DNA from: Shimia sagamensis
GTDB lineage: Bacteria > Pseudomonadota > Alphaproteobacteria > Rhodobacterales > Rhodobacteraceae
Assembly (NCBI RefSeq): GCF_900182745.1
Contig: NZ_FXTY01000006.1
Span: 186,001 to 250,000, forward strand
Reading direction: 5' to 3'
DNA: 64,000 nucleotides
Positions 27,322 through 38,475 of this stretch are shown here, one piece after another (within the stretch, counting starts at the first letter, position 1; each line of letters opens with the position of its first letter). A program made the translations under genes and the position numbers. Under the pieces are notes generated by a model, which did no database searches, was not told the DNA's origin, and saw only the letters and a list, made by a program, of their open reading frames with translations.

Positions 27322-28048
27322 CCGGATCAAACCCCGCTTCCACCATCAAAGCGTTGGACTTGGTTTCAATCACCTCTTCCAACCGCACCATAAACTCTTT
27401 CTGATCCGCACCCTGCTCAATTGGCTCCAGGAACTCGACCACAGCCAGGCCCGGCGTACGCAACATCGTGCCTTTGGGCCAGAACATACCCGCATTTGTC
27501 GCAACAGGAACAGCCGTCTGGCCGGTCTCCTTGTAAAGCACGTACGGCCCAACCTTATAAGGCATGTGCTCCCCCACCGGCACACGTGTGCCCTGCGGAT
27601 AAATCACCAATTGACCGGGAGGCACCCGGCCGCTGTCCACATCCGCCAGCATGGCTTTGATCGCTGCGCCACGCTTGCCACGGCGTACCGGCACACACCC
27701 CAGTCGCCACGCATAGACGCCAATGATCGGCGTGAACAGCAACTCGTATTTCATGATGAACCGTGGCTGCGGCACCGCCTTGAAAATCATCATAATGTCG
27801 AGGAAAGACTGGTGTTTCGCAGGCACGAGCACCGCACCACTTGGCACATTGCCCCGTACCTCAGATCGAATACCCACCAGCCAGCGCGCAGACCAAATCG
27901 CCCATGTGGCGTAGGTTTTACAGGCTGTCATTGCGCCTTTGGGCGATAGCAAGGCCCAAGGAAAAAATACAATCCCCATCACCAGCATCACAACCGCATT
28001 CTGAACCACATAGATGATCGACATCACCCATCGAAATGCCAAGCGCAT
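27305..28048 (-). CDS. plsC: 1-acyl-sn-glycerol-3-phosphate acyltransferase
   Basis: A 247-residue membrane-associated acyltransferase converting lysophosphatidic to phosphatidic acid. An N-terminal hydrophobic anchor (about 10-35) is followed by the HX4D catalytic motif AKHQSFLDIM (His79, Asp84) and the substrate motif IYPQGTR (the usual EGTR has Gln here). The start at MRLAFRW overlaps the ftsX stop as TAATG; the longer frame to 28468 is ftsX in another frame. It is coupled to ftsEX, linking membrane synthesis with division genes. Confidence 0.9.
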   Translation of the reverse strand: MRLAFRWVMSIIYVVQNAVVMLVMGIVFFPWALLSPKGAMTACKTYATWAIWSARWLVGIRSEVRGNVPSGAVLVPAKHQSFLDIMMIFKAVPQPRFIMKYELLFTPIIGVYAWRLGCVPVRRGKRGAAIKAMLADVDSGRVPPGQLVIYPQGTRVPVGEHMPYKVGPYVLYKETGQTAVPVATNAGMFWPKGTMLRTPGLAVVEFLEPIEQGADQKEFMVRLEEVIETKSNALMVEAGFDPDAVRQ

Positions 28049-28950
28049 TAGGTCAACTCCCCAAGAGTACGTCGTGCTGCGGCTCCAGTGGCCACATAAG
28101 CCACCACAGCGGCAAGCACTGGGATCAATGTCAACAACGCCCAGCCAAGACCGTGGAAGCCCAGCCCCGTCAAAAAGCCTCCGCTTTCTTGCGTCGCCGG
28201 CAGCAAGAACACAGAAAGTGCTCCAAGCGCAGTGCCAACAGCCGCCCCCAACAAGGCACGTAATGTGAAGCGGCGCACAAAGGCGCGCGCAATGTAGCTG
28301 TCCCGCGCACCAATCAAGCGCAGCACAGAGATCACCTGCGAGTTCGCCGCCAACGCCGCGTTCGCCGCCAAAGTGATCATTGCCGCCGTCGCAGCCCCAA
28401 TCAAACCAATCGACACCCAACCCAGCAAACGCAATCGACCGGCTGCGCGTTCCAACGGACGCCGCCAACGGGTGTGATCATCCAACACAGCGCCAGGCAC
28501 TTCAGCTTGTAAGCGCAGGCGCAATCCCGCGCCGTCATAGCCGCCTTCAGTTTCCACAATCTCGATGAGCTGCGGAACCGGCAGGCTATCAAGCGGCAAG
28601 TCTGGTCCAAACCACGGCACCAAAAGGCGCCGCTGTTCGTCCACACTCAACGCCCGCGCCGTGGCGATCCCCGGTGTGCTTTCCAACACCGTGAGCGCCG
28701 CGGCCGTTTGCGCCGCCATTTGCTCGGCCGGCGCAGAAATGCGCAACGTAGAGCTTTGTGCCAGCTCCTCCCCCCAGCGCGTCGCCAAACGACCCGATGC
28801 CAGCGACAAGGCCAAAGCAAACACTGTCAAAAACGCCATCGCACCTGCAGCAAACAAAGTCAGCCGAGCGGTAAATCCAGTTGGTGGCACAACACGGTCT
28901 GCCTGTGCATCCCCCACGATCAAAGTCGATAGTTTCAGACCTTTGCTCAT
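28048..28950 (-). CDS. ftsX: Cell division protein FtsX-like permease
   Basis: A 300-residue membrane protein, partner of FtsE in the ABC complex that controls septal peptidoglycan hydrolases. One N-terminal membrane helix (about 25-50), a periplasmic loop (about 50-170) and three C-terminal helices fit FtsX. The sequence diverges from the enterobacterial form, as is usual in alphaproteobacteria. Its ATG overlaps the ftsE stop by four bases (ATGA) and its stop overlaps plsC by one. Confidence 0.87.
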   Translation of the reverse strand: MSKGLKLSTLIVGDAQADRVVPPTGFTARLTLFAAGAMAFLTVFALALSLASGRLATRWGEELAQSSTLRISAPAEQMAAQTAAALTVLESTPGIATARALSVDEQRRLLVPWFGPDLPLDSLPVPQLIEIVETEGGYDGAGLRLRLQAEVPGAVLDDHTRWRRPLERAAGRLRLLGWVSIGLIGAATAAMITLAANAALAANSQVISVLRLIGARDSYIARAFVRRFTLRALLGAAVGTALGALSVFLLPATQESGGFLTGLGFHGLGWALLTLIPVLAAVVAYVATGAAARRTLGELT

Positions 28951-29636
28951 AGGTCCGCCCCCGCCAATTGGAGTTTGCGCCCCGAAATCCGCAACACGCG
29001 AGCTTGTACATGATGTTTCGCCGAGCGGATCAAGTTCAAATCATGGGTGGCAATCAGGATCGTTTTGCCCATTTTGTTGAGCTCCACCAACAGTTGCAAC
29101 AAGCGCTGCGACATTTCCCAATCCACGTTTCCGGTTGGTTCATCCGCCAGAACCACGTCTGGCGACATAATCACAGCCCGCGCCAGCGCAGCACGTTGGC
29201 GCTCCCCGCCAGACAATTCTGGCGGCAGCGCGCTCGCCCGGTGCCCCAAGCCAACCCACGTCAAAAGTTCTTTAAGGTTGGAATGCTGCTCAAGCGAATC
29301 CCGCGCGGACACGGTCAACGGGAGAGCCACATTCTCTCGCACCGAGAGGTGATCCAAAAACTGACAGTCCTGATGCACCACGCCAATTTGGCGCCGGGTC
29401 ATCGCATGGTCCTCCCGATCCATCTCACGCACATCTTTGCCAAACAGCTGCACCTGCCCTGCTGTAGGGCTTAACGCGCCATAACACAGTTTTAAAAATG
29501 TGGTCTTTCCTGACCCCGACGGGCCGGTCAAAAAATGGAAAGATCCGGGTGCCAGCTTCAAGGACACCTCGCTCAGCAGCTCACCACCGCCATAGCTATA
29601 CGCAATATTGTCTAGTTCGATCACCGGAGACCTCAT
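28947..29636 (-). CDS. ftsE: Cell division ATP-binding protein FtsE
   Basis: A 229-residue ABC ATPase. Walker A GPSGSGKTT (38-46), Q-loop HQDCQF, signature LSGGERQRAALARA, Walker B VVLADEPTGNVD and the H-loop ATHDLN are all present. The start MRSPVIELDNIAY fits family length; the frame continues upstream to 29744 without support. It is first in the ftsE-ftsX-plsC-PPOX unit, transcribed divergently from the zinc-ribbon gene across 132 bases. Confidence 0.93.
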   Translation of the reverse strand: MRSPVIELDNIAYSYGGGELLSEVSLKLAPGSFHFLTGPSGSGKTTFLKLCYGALSPTAGQVQLFGKDVREMDREDHAMTRRQIGVVHQDCQFLDHLSVRENVALPLTVSARDSLEQHSNLKELLTWVGLGHRASALPPELSGGERQRAALARAVIMSPDVVLADEPTGNVDWEMSQRLLQLLVELNKMGKTILIATHDLNLIRSAKHHVQARVLRISGRKLQLAGADL

Positions 29637-29768
29637 TTGTCCCGATTGTTGTGCACGAGCATCGCCTTGGTTGCAATCTGTTCCACGTCGCCTTTGCACT
29701 TTCGCCAAGTGATGTTTCAGAATATGGTTCCTTAACAAAAGCAAGAACTTCGACAGCAGGGGACGAGT

Positions 29769-30917
<1,149 letters not shown>

Positions 30918-30941
30918 GCTTGGCGGCTCCGGCCAAGATGG

Positions 30942-33506
30942 TCAGAACCGCTCCAGCAACCGTTCAAGATAGCTTCGCTCGGCTTCTGAACGCTCTGCAT
31001 CCCCGGCCCGGCGGCGAATTTCGTCCAGCAAACGCCGCGCTTGGCGATACACATCTTCGCCCTGCAACAAGCCTTCATCTGTGCCAGACGCCCCGCGGTT
31101 GCCTTGGCTACGCCCCAACGGGTCCTGGGCATTGCCCTGCGCTTCAGCTGTACCTTGTTGGCCTTGCTGTTGCTGTTGTGCCATTGCTTCGCCAAGGTTG
31201 CGCAGCCCATCACGCAGCGCGTCCATCGCTTCTGCTTGCCGATCAATCGCCGTGGCCAGATCGTCTTCGCGCAACGCCTCCTCAGCACCTTCCATCGCAC
31301 CTTCGGCCTGACCAAGCGCTTCGCGCGCCGCATCCCCTTCGGGGGTGCCCTGCCCTGGTAGATTTTGCATTTGACGGTTCAATTCTTGACGCAGGGCCTG
31401 CTGGCGATCTTCAAGCGCACCTTGATCATCGCCATTGGATTGTCCGGTTTCACCGTCGCCTTCGCCCTCACCGTCTCCTTCACCACCGGTGCCGTCATGT
31501 GCCTGACCACGCCCTTCGCCACCGCTGTAGCCTTGGTTCTCTTGCGACTGACCACTCTGGGCGCCGGGATTAAACTGCTCCTGCAGCTCACGGAACGCCT
31601 CATCCGACAGCCCCTGCTGCTCCCGCAACGTGTCCGCCAGACCTTCCATGGCCTGCTCACCTTGATTTTGCTCACCTTGGCCTTGTGTAACCCGCATGTT
31701 CTCCATGAGCTGTTGCAACTCTTCCAGCGCTTGCTGCGCTTCCGCCATACGGCCTTCTTCCATCAGCTCTTGGATGCGATCCATCATGCGCTGCAAGTCG
31801 TCCTGGCTCATCTGCATGGAGTTCTCAGCGCTCTGCTGGTCTTCGCCCTGCTCACCGTTCTCTTGTTGACGCCGCGCCAACTCGCGCATGTAGTCTTCCG
31901 TTGCCTCGCGTAGTTCCTGCATCAAACGCGCAATTTCTGCATCGCTGGCACCGTTCTTCATGGCTTCTGACAACCGCTCCTGCGCCTGTCGCAACCGCTC
32001 CGCCGCGCCACCAAGATCGCCATCTTCCAGGTTGAGCGCCAACTGCCAAAGTGCGCCAGCCAATTCATCCCGCTTCTCTTCTGACAGCCCATGAGAGACA
32101 TTCACCTCCAAGCGGCGCAGGATTGTCCGGAACCGCAAGTAATCCGTCTCCCGCCGGAATACACTGTCTTCGGGACGGTGTGAGACCGCCCGCATCAGCT
32201 GCGCCACTCGCTTGCCGTTTTCGCGCGACCACAGCAAATCCCGGCGCATCTCAATCACCGCTGCAGCCAGCGGGTCAAAAAACCGTCGCGCCGGCAATTC
32301 AAACTGCAACGCCCCAGATTGCCCTTCAAGCCCTGCGTCGTCCTCAACGGTCAACGTGACTTGCACCGGCAAATGCGCCCAGGGATGCTCCGAGAAATCC
32401 TCAATCAACGTCTCTTCAAACGACGCCCGGTCGCCAGAAATTGGCAACGGCAGCTCGACAACCAGAGCGTCCCGTGGCTCTGGTTCCACCCGCAGTCCAT
32501 ACCGCCGCACCACGCCCTCTAAGTCCAATGCAACCGTTGCAGTCCCCGCCACCACACCATAATCATCCGTCGCTTGAAACGGCAGGATCATCTCCCCCCG
32601 CCCCGACGCTTCGACCTGCCCGCTCAGGATCACCGTTGGCGCCCGGTCATCCTGCATGACGATGTTCCACGCGGCCCCACCGGGTCCAGCAATCTCCAGC
32701 TCCCCGGTCTGACGGACATCAAAGCTCTGCTCCGGCTCCGCCGCACTCTCAATTGCCCCCAAACGGCCGGAGACTGTTTCCGCGACAGTCAAGGCTCCAA
32801 CTTCGCCGTAGAGGCGCAGCAAAACCCGGCTGCCCTCCGGCAACACAATCTTTCCGCCAGGTTGATCATTCAAGTAAAGCGCAGGTTTGCCTGTGTAACT
32901 GGGCGGCTCAATCCAGCCCTCCCAGGTTGGGCCACTGGCCAGGGCCGCACTCCCACCTGGTCCCAACTCCCGCACGGAAGCGAGGTTGGAGAACGAACCA
33001 ACAAAAAATGCCATCATCAGCAACAGCACAGCAGTATAACGCACACCAAACGGGTCCAGCCGCGAAACCCGCAAATCCGGTTGAACCGCCCTTGCATCTT
33101 TGGACAGCACCGCCATGCGCGTTTGGTGTGCCGCCCAAAGCGCTTGAGACGCCGCGTCCTCTTTGCCCACCGCAGGCACATCACGCAACGCGGCGATCGG
33201 GCGTCCGGGCAAAGTCGCGTCTAGGCGTGCAATCGCCATGTCACGGGACGGCAAAACAAGCTTTCGTGCCCCGCGCACCACAAACACACCGGTTCCGGCA
33301 ATCGCAAGAAACCCACAAATCCAAATCATTTCCAGCGGCAAATGATCCTGCACGCCCACCATAAGTGCGGCCAACACCACAAAGGCGATTGTCCACACCG
33401 GCCAAAATGCTCGGGTGAATGATTCTGCAAACAGACCCAACCGGGTCAGGCCAATGACCCACCGAAGGTGCAACAAGGCTGCATCTGAAGGGGTTGGACG
33501 GGTCAC
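30942..33506 (-). CDS. TIGR02302 family large membrane protein (DUF4175)
   Basis: An 854-residue alphaproteobacterial protein of the TIGR02302/DUF4175 family. Two hydrophobic segments near 30-75 and one near 145-165 anchor it; a large beta-rich periplasmic part follows. A Gln/Glu/Met-rich helical C-terminal half (from about 450) has low-complexity runs (EQNQGEQ, GQSQENQGYSGG). Function is unknown; an envelope role is inferred. The start is GTG with AGGAG 4 bases upstream. It follows lysA by 21 bases on the same strand and is likely cotranscribed. Confidence 0.9.
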   Translation of the reverse strand: MTRPTPSDAALLHLRWVIGLTRLGLFAESFTRAFWPVWTIAFVVLAALMVGVQDHLPLEMIWICGFLAIAGTGVFVVRGARKLVLPSRDMAIARLDATLPGRPIAALRDVPAVGKEDAASQALWAAHQTRMAVLSKDARAVQPDLRVSRLDPFGVRYTAVLLLMMAFFVGSFSNLASVRELGPGGSAALASGPTWEGWIEPPSYTGKPALYLNDQPGGKIVLPEGSRVLLRLYGEVGALTVAETVSGRLGAIESAAEPEQSFDVRQTGELEIAGPGGAAWNIVMQDDRAPTVILSGQVEASGRGEMILPFQATDDYGVVAGTATVALDLEGVVRRYGLRVEPEPRDALVVELPLPISGDRASFEETLIEDFSEHPWAHLPVQVTLTVEDDAGLEGQSGALQFELPARRFFDPLAAAVIEMRRDLLWSRENGKRVAQLMRAVSHRPEDSVFRRETDYLRFRTILRRLEVNVSHGLSEEKRDELAGALWQLALNLEDGDLGGAAERLRQAQERLSEAMKNGASDAEIARLMQELREATEDYMRELARRQQENGEQGEDQQSAENSMQMSQDDLQRMMDRIQELMEEGRMAEAQQALEELQQLMENMRVTQGQGEQNQGEQAMEGLADTLREQQGLSDEAFRELQEQFNPGAQSGQSQENQGYSGGEGRGQAHDGTGGEGDGEGEGDGETGQSNGDDQGALEDRQQALRQELNRQMQNLPGQGTPEGDAAREALGQAEGAMEGAEEALREDDLATAIDRQAEAMDALRDGLRNLGEAMAQQQQQGQQGTAEAQGNAQDPLGRSQGNRGASGTDEGLLQGEDVYRQARRLLDEIRRRAGDAERSEAERSYLERLLERF

Positions 33507-33527
33507 GGCGCTCCTATCGGCTGGCTC

Positions 33528-34808
33528 TTAGTCGCTGGTCTGATCCAGCCACTCTGGGATGCTATCGCGGTTTATCATCTCTTCATAGCTTGGACGTCGG
33601 CGGATAACCGCAAATTGATCATCTTTCACCAGGACCTCAGGGATCAGCGGCCGCGTGTTGTACTCGCTGGCCATCACCGCGCCATAGGCCCCCGCGCTGC
33701 GGAAAGCGATCAAATCACCGTCTTCAAGCTCTGCCATATTGCGCCCCTTGGCAAAGGTGTCGCCAGATTCACAAACCGGCCCAACGATGTCATATTGTGC
33801 AGGCTCCTGCCCCGGCGCGGCCTCGATGACCGGTACGATATCATGGTGCGCCTCATACATCGCAGGACGGATCAGGTCGTTCATCGCCCCGTCGACAATC
33901 AGAAACTCGCGGTCCTCGCCGGATTTCACGTAGATCACCTTGCAGACCATGATGCCCGCGTTGCCCGCAATCAAACGGCCCGGCTCAATCTCAATCTCAC
34001 AATTCAAATGGCCCAGCACCCGTTTCACCATCGCGCCATATTCCATCGGCAGCGGCGGCGCAGAGTTGGAGCGTTCATAGGGAATGCCCAAGCCACCGCC
34101 CAGATCCAACCGTTTGATGTCGTGCCCTTCGGCCCGCAACTGCTCGGTCAGCTCGGCCACTTTCTTGTATGCAGCTTCAAACGGCTCCAATTGAGTCAGC
34201 TGGCTGCCGATGTGCACATCAATGCCAATGACTTTGAGGCCAGGCAATGTCGCCGCAAGCGCGTACACTTCTTTGGCGCGGCTAATAGGGATACCAAATT
34301 TGTTCTCGGATTTACCGGTTGCGATTTTGGCGTGGGTCTTGGCATCCACATCCGGGTTCACGCGGATGGTGATCGGCGCCTCAACACCCAAACGGCTCGC
34401 AACCGCGCTGATTGCGGCCATTTCCGGCTCGCTCTCCACGTTGAACTGGCGAATACCGCCGGTCAGCGCAAGCGCGATCTCGTCTTCAGTTTTGCCCACA
34501 CCGGAGAACACAATCTTGTCGCCCGGCACACCGGCGGCTTTGGCGCGTGCATACTCGCCGCCAGACACTACGTCCATTCCCGCGCCCAGTGCAGCCAGGG
34601 TTTTCAGGATCGCCTGATTGGAGGCCGCTTTCATGGCGTAGCACACCAAGTGATCGGTGCCTTCCAGCGCCTCATCAAACAGGCGGAAGTGACGTTCAAA
34701 CGTCGCGGTAGAATAGCAATAAAACGGCGTGCCAACCTGTGCGGCAATTTCCTTCACCGGCACATCTTCGGCAAACAACTCCCCGTTGCGATAAAGAAAA
34801 TGATCCAT
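33528..34808 (-). CDS. lysA: Diaminopimelate decarboxylase
   Basis: A 426-residue PLP enzyme converting meso-diaminopimelate to lysine. The PLP lysine is Lys60 in CYAMKAASNQ. HIGSQL and LDLGGGLGIPY are phosphate-binding motifs, EPGRLIAGNAG binds PLP, and GPVCESGDTF supplies the active-site Cys. Length is normal. AGGAGA precedes MDHFLYRNG; a longer frame to 35057 is not credible. It lies downstream of DUF2834 and argH, making a small amino-acid synthesis block. Confidence 0.97.
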   Translation of the reverse strand: MDHFLYRNGELFAEDVPVKEIAAQVGTPFYCYSTATFERHFRLFDEALEGTDHLVCYAMKAASNQAILKTLAALGAGMDVVSGGEYARAKAAGVPGDKIVFSGVGKTEDEIALALTGGIRQFNVESEPEMAAISAVASRLGVEAPITIRVNPDVDAKTHAKIATGKSENKFGIPISRAKEVYALAATLPGLKVIGIDVHIGSQLTQLEPFEAAYKKVAELTEQLRAEGHDIKRLDLGGGLGIPYERSNSAPPLPMEYGAMVKRVLGHLNCEIEIEPGRLIAGNAGIMVCKVIYVKSGEDREFLIVDGAMNDLIRPAMYEAHHDIVPVIEAAPGQEPAQYDIVGPVCESGDTFAKGRNMAELEDGDLIAFRSAGAYGAVMASEYNTRPLIPEVLVKDDQFAVIRRRPSYEEMINRDSIPEWLDQTSD

Positions 34809-34891
34809 GGTGCCGTCTCCTGCTTGCGCTAGCGTAGTTCGGCCTCTCTCATACGCCGCGGCGCAGCGCCAATCAATCCTCGTACGAAGAG

Positions 34892-35209
34892 TTACTTCAC
34901 CGGTTTTGCCCGCAAGAACAGATAAAGCGGCAAGCCACAGCTCACACCAATCATCCAGGTCGCCGGAATCGCCAAGAGCGAAATCCAATTGCGCCGCACC
35001 CAGACCTCGACCAGTATCCACAAATTCAGCGTGATGGCGGCAATCACCAGATCCCAATAAAGGCCCGTCACCGCTTCATTCGCTTTCCAAAGCGCCATCA
35101 AAGCCTGCAGGTCAAACCCGTTTGTGGCGATCCATGGCCCTAGATACATCATGGGCTGAACCGCGCCCCAAATGGCCAATCCCAGAAATACCCAACGCAA
35201 AGGTGACAT
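34892..35209 (-). CDS. DUF2834 family membrane protein
   Basis: A 105-residue inner-membrane protein with three hydrophobic segments (about 4-20, 46-68 and 76-98), matching DUF2834. Conserved features include the N-terminal LGLAIWGAVQPMMY and the middle DLVIAAITLNLWI. No function is known. The start MSPLRW has GGGGAAG at 5 bases. It lies 83 bases upstream of lysA on the same strand. Confidence 0.8.
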   Translation of the reverse strand: MSPLRWVFLGLAIWGAVQPMMYLGPWIATNGFDLQALMALWKANEAVTGLYWDLVIAAITLNLWILVEVWVRRNWISLLAIPATWMIGVSCGLPLYLFLRAKPVK

Positions 35210-35313
35210 GTCTTCCCCAATCCAAAAATATGAGCGGCACCACAGATACGGCATCGCCTTAGATTCGGATCAGAATGTCCCGATTAGGGATATGCTTTCA
35301 AGGGTCTATGCCC

Positions 35314-35511
35314 TTAGCAGCCGTACCACCGGCATCCACCACCCACGGAAATGCTCACTGTACCGTTTGTCACGCCAACGCTGCCCGAAGTATGTACCCC
35401 GTCGGACCCAATTCCGATATTGGCATTGGCCCGGGGTGTCCATGGTTCTCCATCCACGCCACAGGCGGTCACGACCGCCAAACTCAGACAGGCAAAAACA
35501 ACGCGGAACAT
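35314..35511 (-). CDS. Small lipoprotein next to argH
   Basis: A 65-residue lipoprotein: MFRVVFACLSLAVVTAC gives a lipobox with Cys17. The mature part is Gly/Ser/Val-rich with alternating hydrophobics (SGSVGVTNGTVSISVGGG) and ends in a C-terminal pair of cysteines. No domain is recognised. Similar tiny lipoproteins are found beside argH in related genomes, as far as I recall. An upstream in-frame start at 35565 would destroy the signal peptide. Confidence 0.65.
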   Translation of the reverse strand: MFRVVFACLSLAVVTACGVDGEPWTPRANANIGIGSDGVHTSGSVGVTNGTVSISVGGGCRWYGC

Positions 35512-35608
35512 AAGGGGTCTCCCGTGGCAGCAGCGCCGAACTGAGCACTTGCACCCCCAGTGCAAAGCTCATCGACACGACCACCATACGGAAAAACCGT
35601 AATAAATG

Positions 35609-35644
35609 AAAAGGGGAAACAGCGCCCTCTGGCGTCACTTCCCC
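35609..35644 (-). terminator. Terminator after argH
   Basis: On the minus strand GGGGAA and TTCCCC form an outer stem and GCC/GGC an inner stem, followed by TTTTC. It lies 7 bases past the argH stop and isolates the lipoprotein gene downstream. Confidence 0.75.
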
Positions 35645-35650
35645 TGTGTC

Positions 35651-37045
35651 TTAGCCGTCCAGCTTGGCTTTCCAAGCGGCAACTTGCTCGCGCACACGTG
35701 TAGGTGCGGTGCCACCGTAAGACATGCGCGAGGACACAGAATTGTGCACGCCCAGCACACCAAACACATCTTCGGTGATAGCGGCGTGTACGGACTGCAT
35801 GTCTTCCAGCGTCAGATCTGGCAGGTCGCACTCTTTACTTTCGGCCATCGCCACCAGAGACCCGGTCACGTGGTGCGCATCGCGGAACGGCATGTTCAAC
35901 GCCCGCACCAGCCAATCGGCCAAATCGGTTGCTGTAGAGAAGCCACTGCCTGCCGCCGCTTCAAGGCTGTCTTGGTTGGCGGTCATGTCTTTGACCATGC
36001 CTTCCATCGCAGCCAACGCCAGCATCAGGTTGTCGGCTGCATCAAAGACCTGCTCTTTGTCTTCCTGCATGTCTTTGGAATACGTCAGGGGAAGGCCCTT
36101 CATGACCATCAGAAGCGCAGTGTTGGCCCCAAAAATCCGGCCAATTTTTGCGCGGATCAGCTCCGCAGCATCCGGGTTCTTCTTCTGTGGCATGATCGAG
36201 CTGCCGGTGGAGAAGCGATCCGACAGCGTCACAAAACGGAACTGCGCCGAGGACCAAATCACCAGCTCTTCTGCAAAGCGGCTCAGGTGCATGGCGCAGA
36301 TGCTGGATGCCGAGAGGAACTCCAGCGCAAAGTCACGGTCTGCCACGGCATCCAAAGAGTTCGCAGATGGGCGATCAAAGCCCAGTGCATTGGCTGTCAT
36401 CTCGCGATCAATTGGGAAGGATGTTCCTGCCAGCGCAGCCGCGCCCAAAGGCGATTCATTCATCCGAACACGTGCATCTTTGAAGCGAGAAAGATCGCGA
36501 CCAAACATTTCCACATACGCCATCATATGGTGACCCCAGGTCACCGGCTGCGCGGTCTGCAAATGTGTGAAGCCCGGCATCACCCAATCCGCGCCGGCTT
36601 CCGCTTGCGCGACAAACGACCGGATCAGCGCCTCAAGCCCCGCAATCGCGGCATCAATCTGATCGCGCACCCAGAGTTTGAAGTCGGTCGCAACTTGGTC
36701 ATTCCGGCTCCGGCCGGTGTGCAAACGCCCGGCCGGTTCCCCAATCAAAACCTTCAAACGTGCTTCCACATTCATGTGAATGTCTTCCAGCGCAGTCGAA
36801 AATTCAAAATTGCCGCTTTCAATCTCTGACAAGACCGTGAGAAGCCCTTCCCGAATGGCTTCCGCATCGCTATCAGTCAGGATGCCCGTCTTGGCAAGCA
36901 TTGCCGCATGGGCCCGAGAGCCAGCAATGTCCTGTGCCGCCATACGTTGATCGTAGCCAATAGATGCGTTGATCGCTTCCATAATGGCGTCCGGTCCGGC
37001 GGCAAAACGGCCACCCCACATCTGGTTTGAGGTATCTTTGGTCAT
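35651..37045 (-). CDS. argH: Argininosuccinate lyase
   Basis: A 464-residue enzyme of the fumarase/aspartase superfamily, splitting argininosuccinate into arginine and fumarate. The signature [11 protein letters not shown] at 281-291, the His161 region [10 protein letters not shown] and the N-terminal [11 protein letters not shown] are clear. Length is normal. The start is [12 protein letters not shown]; the frame continues upstream into the divergent thioredoxin gene. Only 22 bases separate the two starts, so the promoters must overlap the genes or each other. Confidence 0.97.
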   Translation of the reverse strand: MTKDTSNQMWGGRFAAGPDAIMEAINASIGYDQRMAAQDIAGSRAHAAMLAKTGILTDSDAEAIREGLLTVLSEIESGNFEFSTALEDIHMNVEARLKVLIGEPAGRLHTGRSRNDQVATDFKLWVRDQIDAAIAGLEALIRSFVAQAEAGADWVMPGFTHLQTAQPVTWGHHMMAYVEMFGRDLSRFKDARVRMNESPLGAAALAGTSFPIDREMTANALGFDRPSANSLDAVADRDFALEFLSASSICAMHLSRFAEELVIWSSAQFRFVTLSDRFSTGSSIMPQKKNPDAAELIRAKIGRIFGANTALLMVMKGLPLTYSKDMQEDKEQVFDAADNLMLALAAMEGMVKDMTANQDSLEAAAGSGFSTATDLADWLVRALNMPFRDAHHVTGSLVAMAESKECDLPDLTLEDMQSVHAAITEDVFGVLGVHNSVSSRMSYGGTAPTRVREQVAAWKAKLDG

Positions 37046-37067
37046 GAGAAGCCCTTTTGGAGGGAAG

Positions 37068-37670
37068 ATGAAATTAAATGGGTCCGCGCTGGTGTATACA
37101 GGCTTGGCAGCAATCGCAATTGCCGCCCTCTCCTTTGTTGCCTTGAAACCGACGGCAACCGCCGAAACCCGCGATTTTTCCGCCGTTGTCGACATGCGCG
37201 ACGGCGATATGCGCAAACTGAACTTCCATTCAGCCCCCAAAAAGGTATCGCAAAACAGCTTCATCACCGAGGACGGAGGCGAAGCCACATTGGCGGACTA
37301 CAAAGGCAAAGTGGTGCTGCTAAATTTCTGGGCCACATGGTGTGCCCCCTGCCGCCACGAAATGCCTATGCTGTCTGAGCTGCAGTCCGAACTTAACGGC
37401 GACGACTTTGAGGTTGTGACCCTCGCAACCGGCCGTAACATGGTCCCAGCGATGCAGAAATTCTTTGATGAGATTGGCGTGGACAACCTCCCGCTTCACC
37501 GCGACCCGAAACAGGTCGTTGCACGCGAAATGGCGGTCTTTGGGCTGCCGGCAACCATCATTATGGATCGTGACGGTCGAGAAATTGCGCGTTTACAAGG
37601 AGATGCGGACTGGTCCAGCGAAAACGCCCGTGCTATCCTTGCCGCCGTGATCGCCATGGGAAATCCCTGA
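37068..37670 (+). CDS. TlpA-like thiol:disulfide oxidoreductase
   Basis: A 200-residue membrane-anchored thioredoxin-fold protein. The N-terminal helix (about 8-27) is an uncleaved anchor or signal. WATWCAPC at 89-95 carries the redox pair Cys92-Cys95; [12 protein letters not shown] is the cis-Pro region. It probably reduces apocytochrome c or other periplasmic dithiols. GGAGGG lies just upstream of the ATG. It is divergent from argH; TlpA/argH adjacency is common in this order. Confidence 0.9.
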   Translation: MKLNGSALVYTGLAAIAIAALSFVALKPTATAETRDFSAVVDMRDGDMRKLNFHSAPKKVSQNSFITEDGGEATLADYKGKVVLLNFWATWCAPCRHEMPMLSELQSELNGDDFEVVTLATGRNMVPAMQKFFDEIGVDNLPLHRDPKQVVAREMAVFGLPATIIMDRDGREIARLQGDADWSSENARAILAAVIAMGNP

Positions 37671-37711
37671 GGCCTGAAGCCCTGTCGTTTGGCACATAAG
37701 AAGAGACACAC

Positions 37712-38329
37712 ATGATCCGCCACGCCTTGGTTTCTTTTTTCCTGTTGGGTGTCCCCGTCCAACTTGCTGCGCAAGATATCCAGCAGCACGGCAGGCACAC
37801 CAAGATCGAGATGGTGAAAAAATTCGACCTACGCGGCGATGCCCGTGCCGCCTTCCGCCAATTCAAGCGCAAATCGGACTACTTCGGCACCATCTATATA
37901 AACCGCCCAGAGCGCCACGCCGGCGTGCACTCCAACGCAAACTCGCCTTGGCTGTCTGATGCCTACGCCCAAGCCTTGTGCCACAAAAAATCTCGTAATC
38001 CGGATTACTGCGTACTTTATGCCCGCAGTCTGCCCAAGAACTACGACGCGACCCATTTTGGCGTCACCTTGTCATACGCAGGCAACAAGGAGTTTCGCGA
38101 ATACAGAAAGCTACAAAACAAAAAACGCTCCGGCGCTTTCGCAATCGCAGACAACGGCGCTACGGGATATTCTTGGGCGGAAGCCTCACCGCAGATAGCC
38201 CAACACGAAGCGCTTCGTCGCTGCGCGAAAGCCTCAAGTGAGGTGCTACGGGAAGCTCCTGAAAACCTTCACAGCCTGCTCTCCAGCCCAGCCCGACAAG
38301 CCTGCCGCGTGGTCCATCGCTCCAACTAA
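37712..38329 (+). CDS. Secreted hypothetical protein (205 aa)
   Basis: A 205-residue exported protein; the signal peptide is about 1-20 (ends LAA). The mature part is very basic, with many Arg, Lys and His and four cysteines (ALCHKKS, DYCVLY, RRCAKA, QACRVV), so one or two disulfides are likely. I recognise no domain. It lies 41 bases after the TlpA-like gene on the same strand, which would be a fitting partner for a cysteine-bearing periplasmic protein, but this is inference. Confidence 0.7.
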   Translation: MIRHALVSFFLLGVPVQLAAQDIQQHGRHTKIEMVKKFDLRGDARAAFRQFKRKSDYFGTIYINRPERHAGVHSNANSPWLSDAYAQALCHKKSRNPDYCVLYARSLPKNYDATHFGVTLSYAGNKEFREYRKLQNKKRSGAFAIADNGATGYSWAEASPQIAQHEALRRCAKASSEVLREAPENLHSLLSSPARQACRVVHRSN

Positions 38330-38475
38330 GTGCAATCAGACCCACACCAACCGTTCCTTAAACTCTGAGACACAAACTGGCCCTACAGCCTCCAAGTCGC
38401 CTCAAGTTAGTTAAAAACAGGGCTAAAACACCCCTGTTCAGCCCCCTGCCAGATAGGCATTTTAAGACATGGTTC

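Noticed and set aside
27305-28468. A longer plsC with a 140-residue N-terminal extension
   Set aside because: The extension is ftsX read in another frame; the real start overlaps the ftsX stop as TAATG and gives family length.
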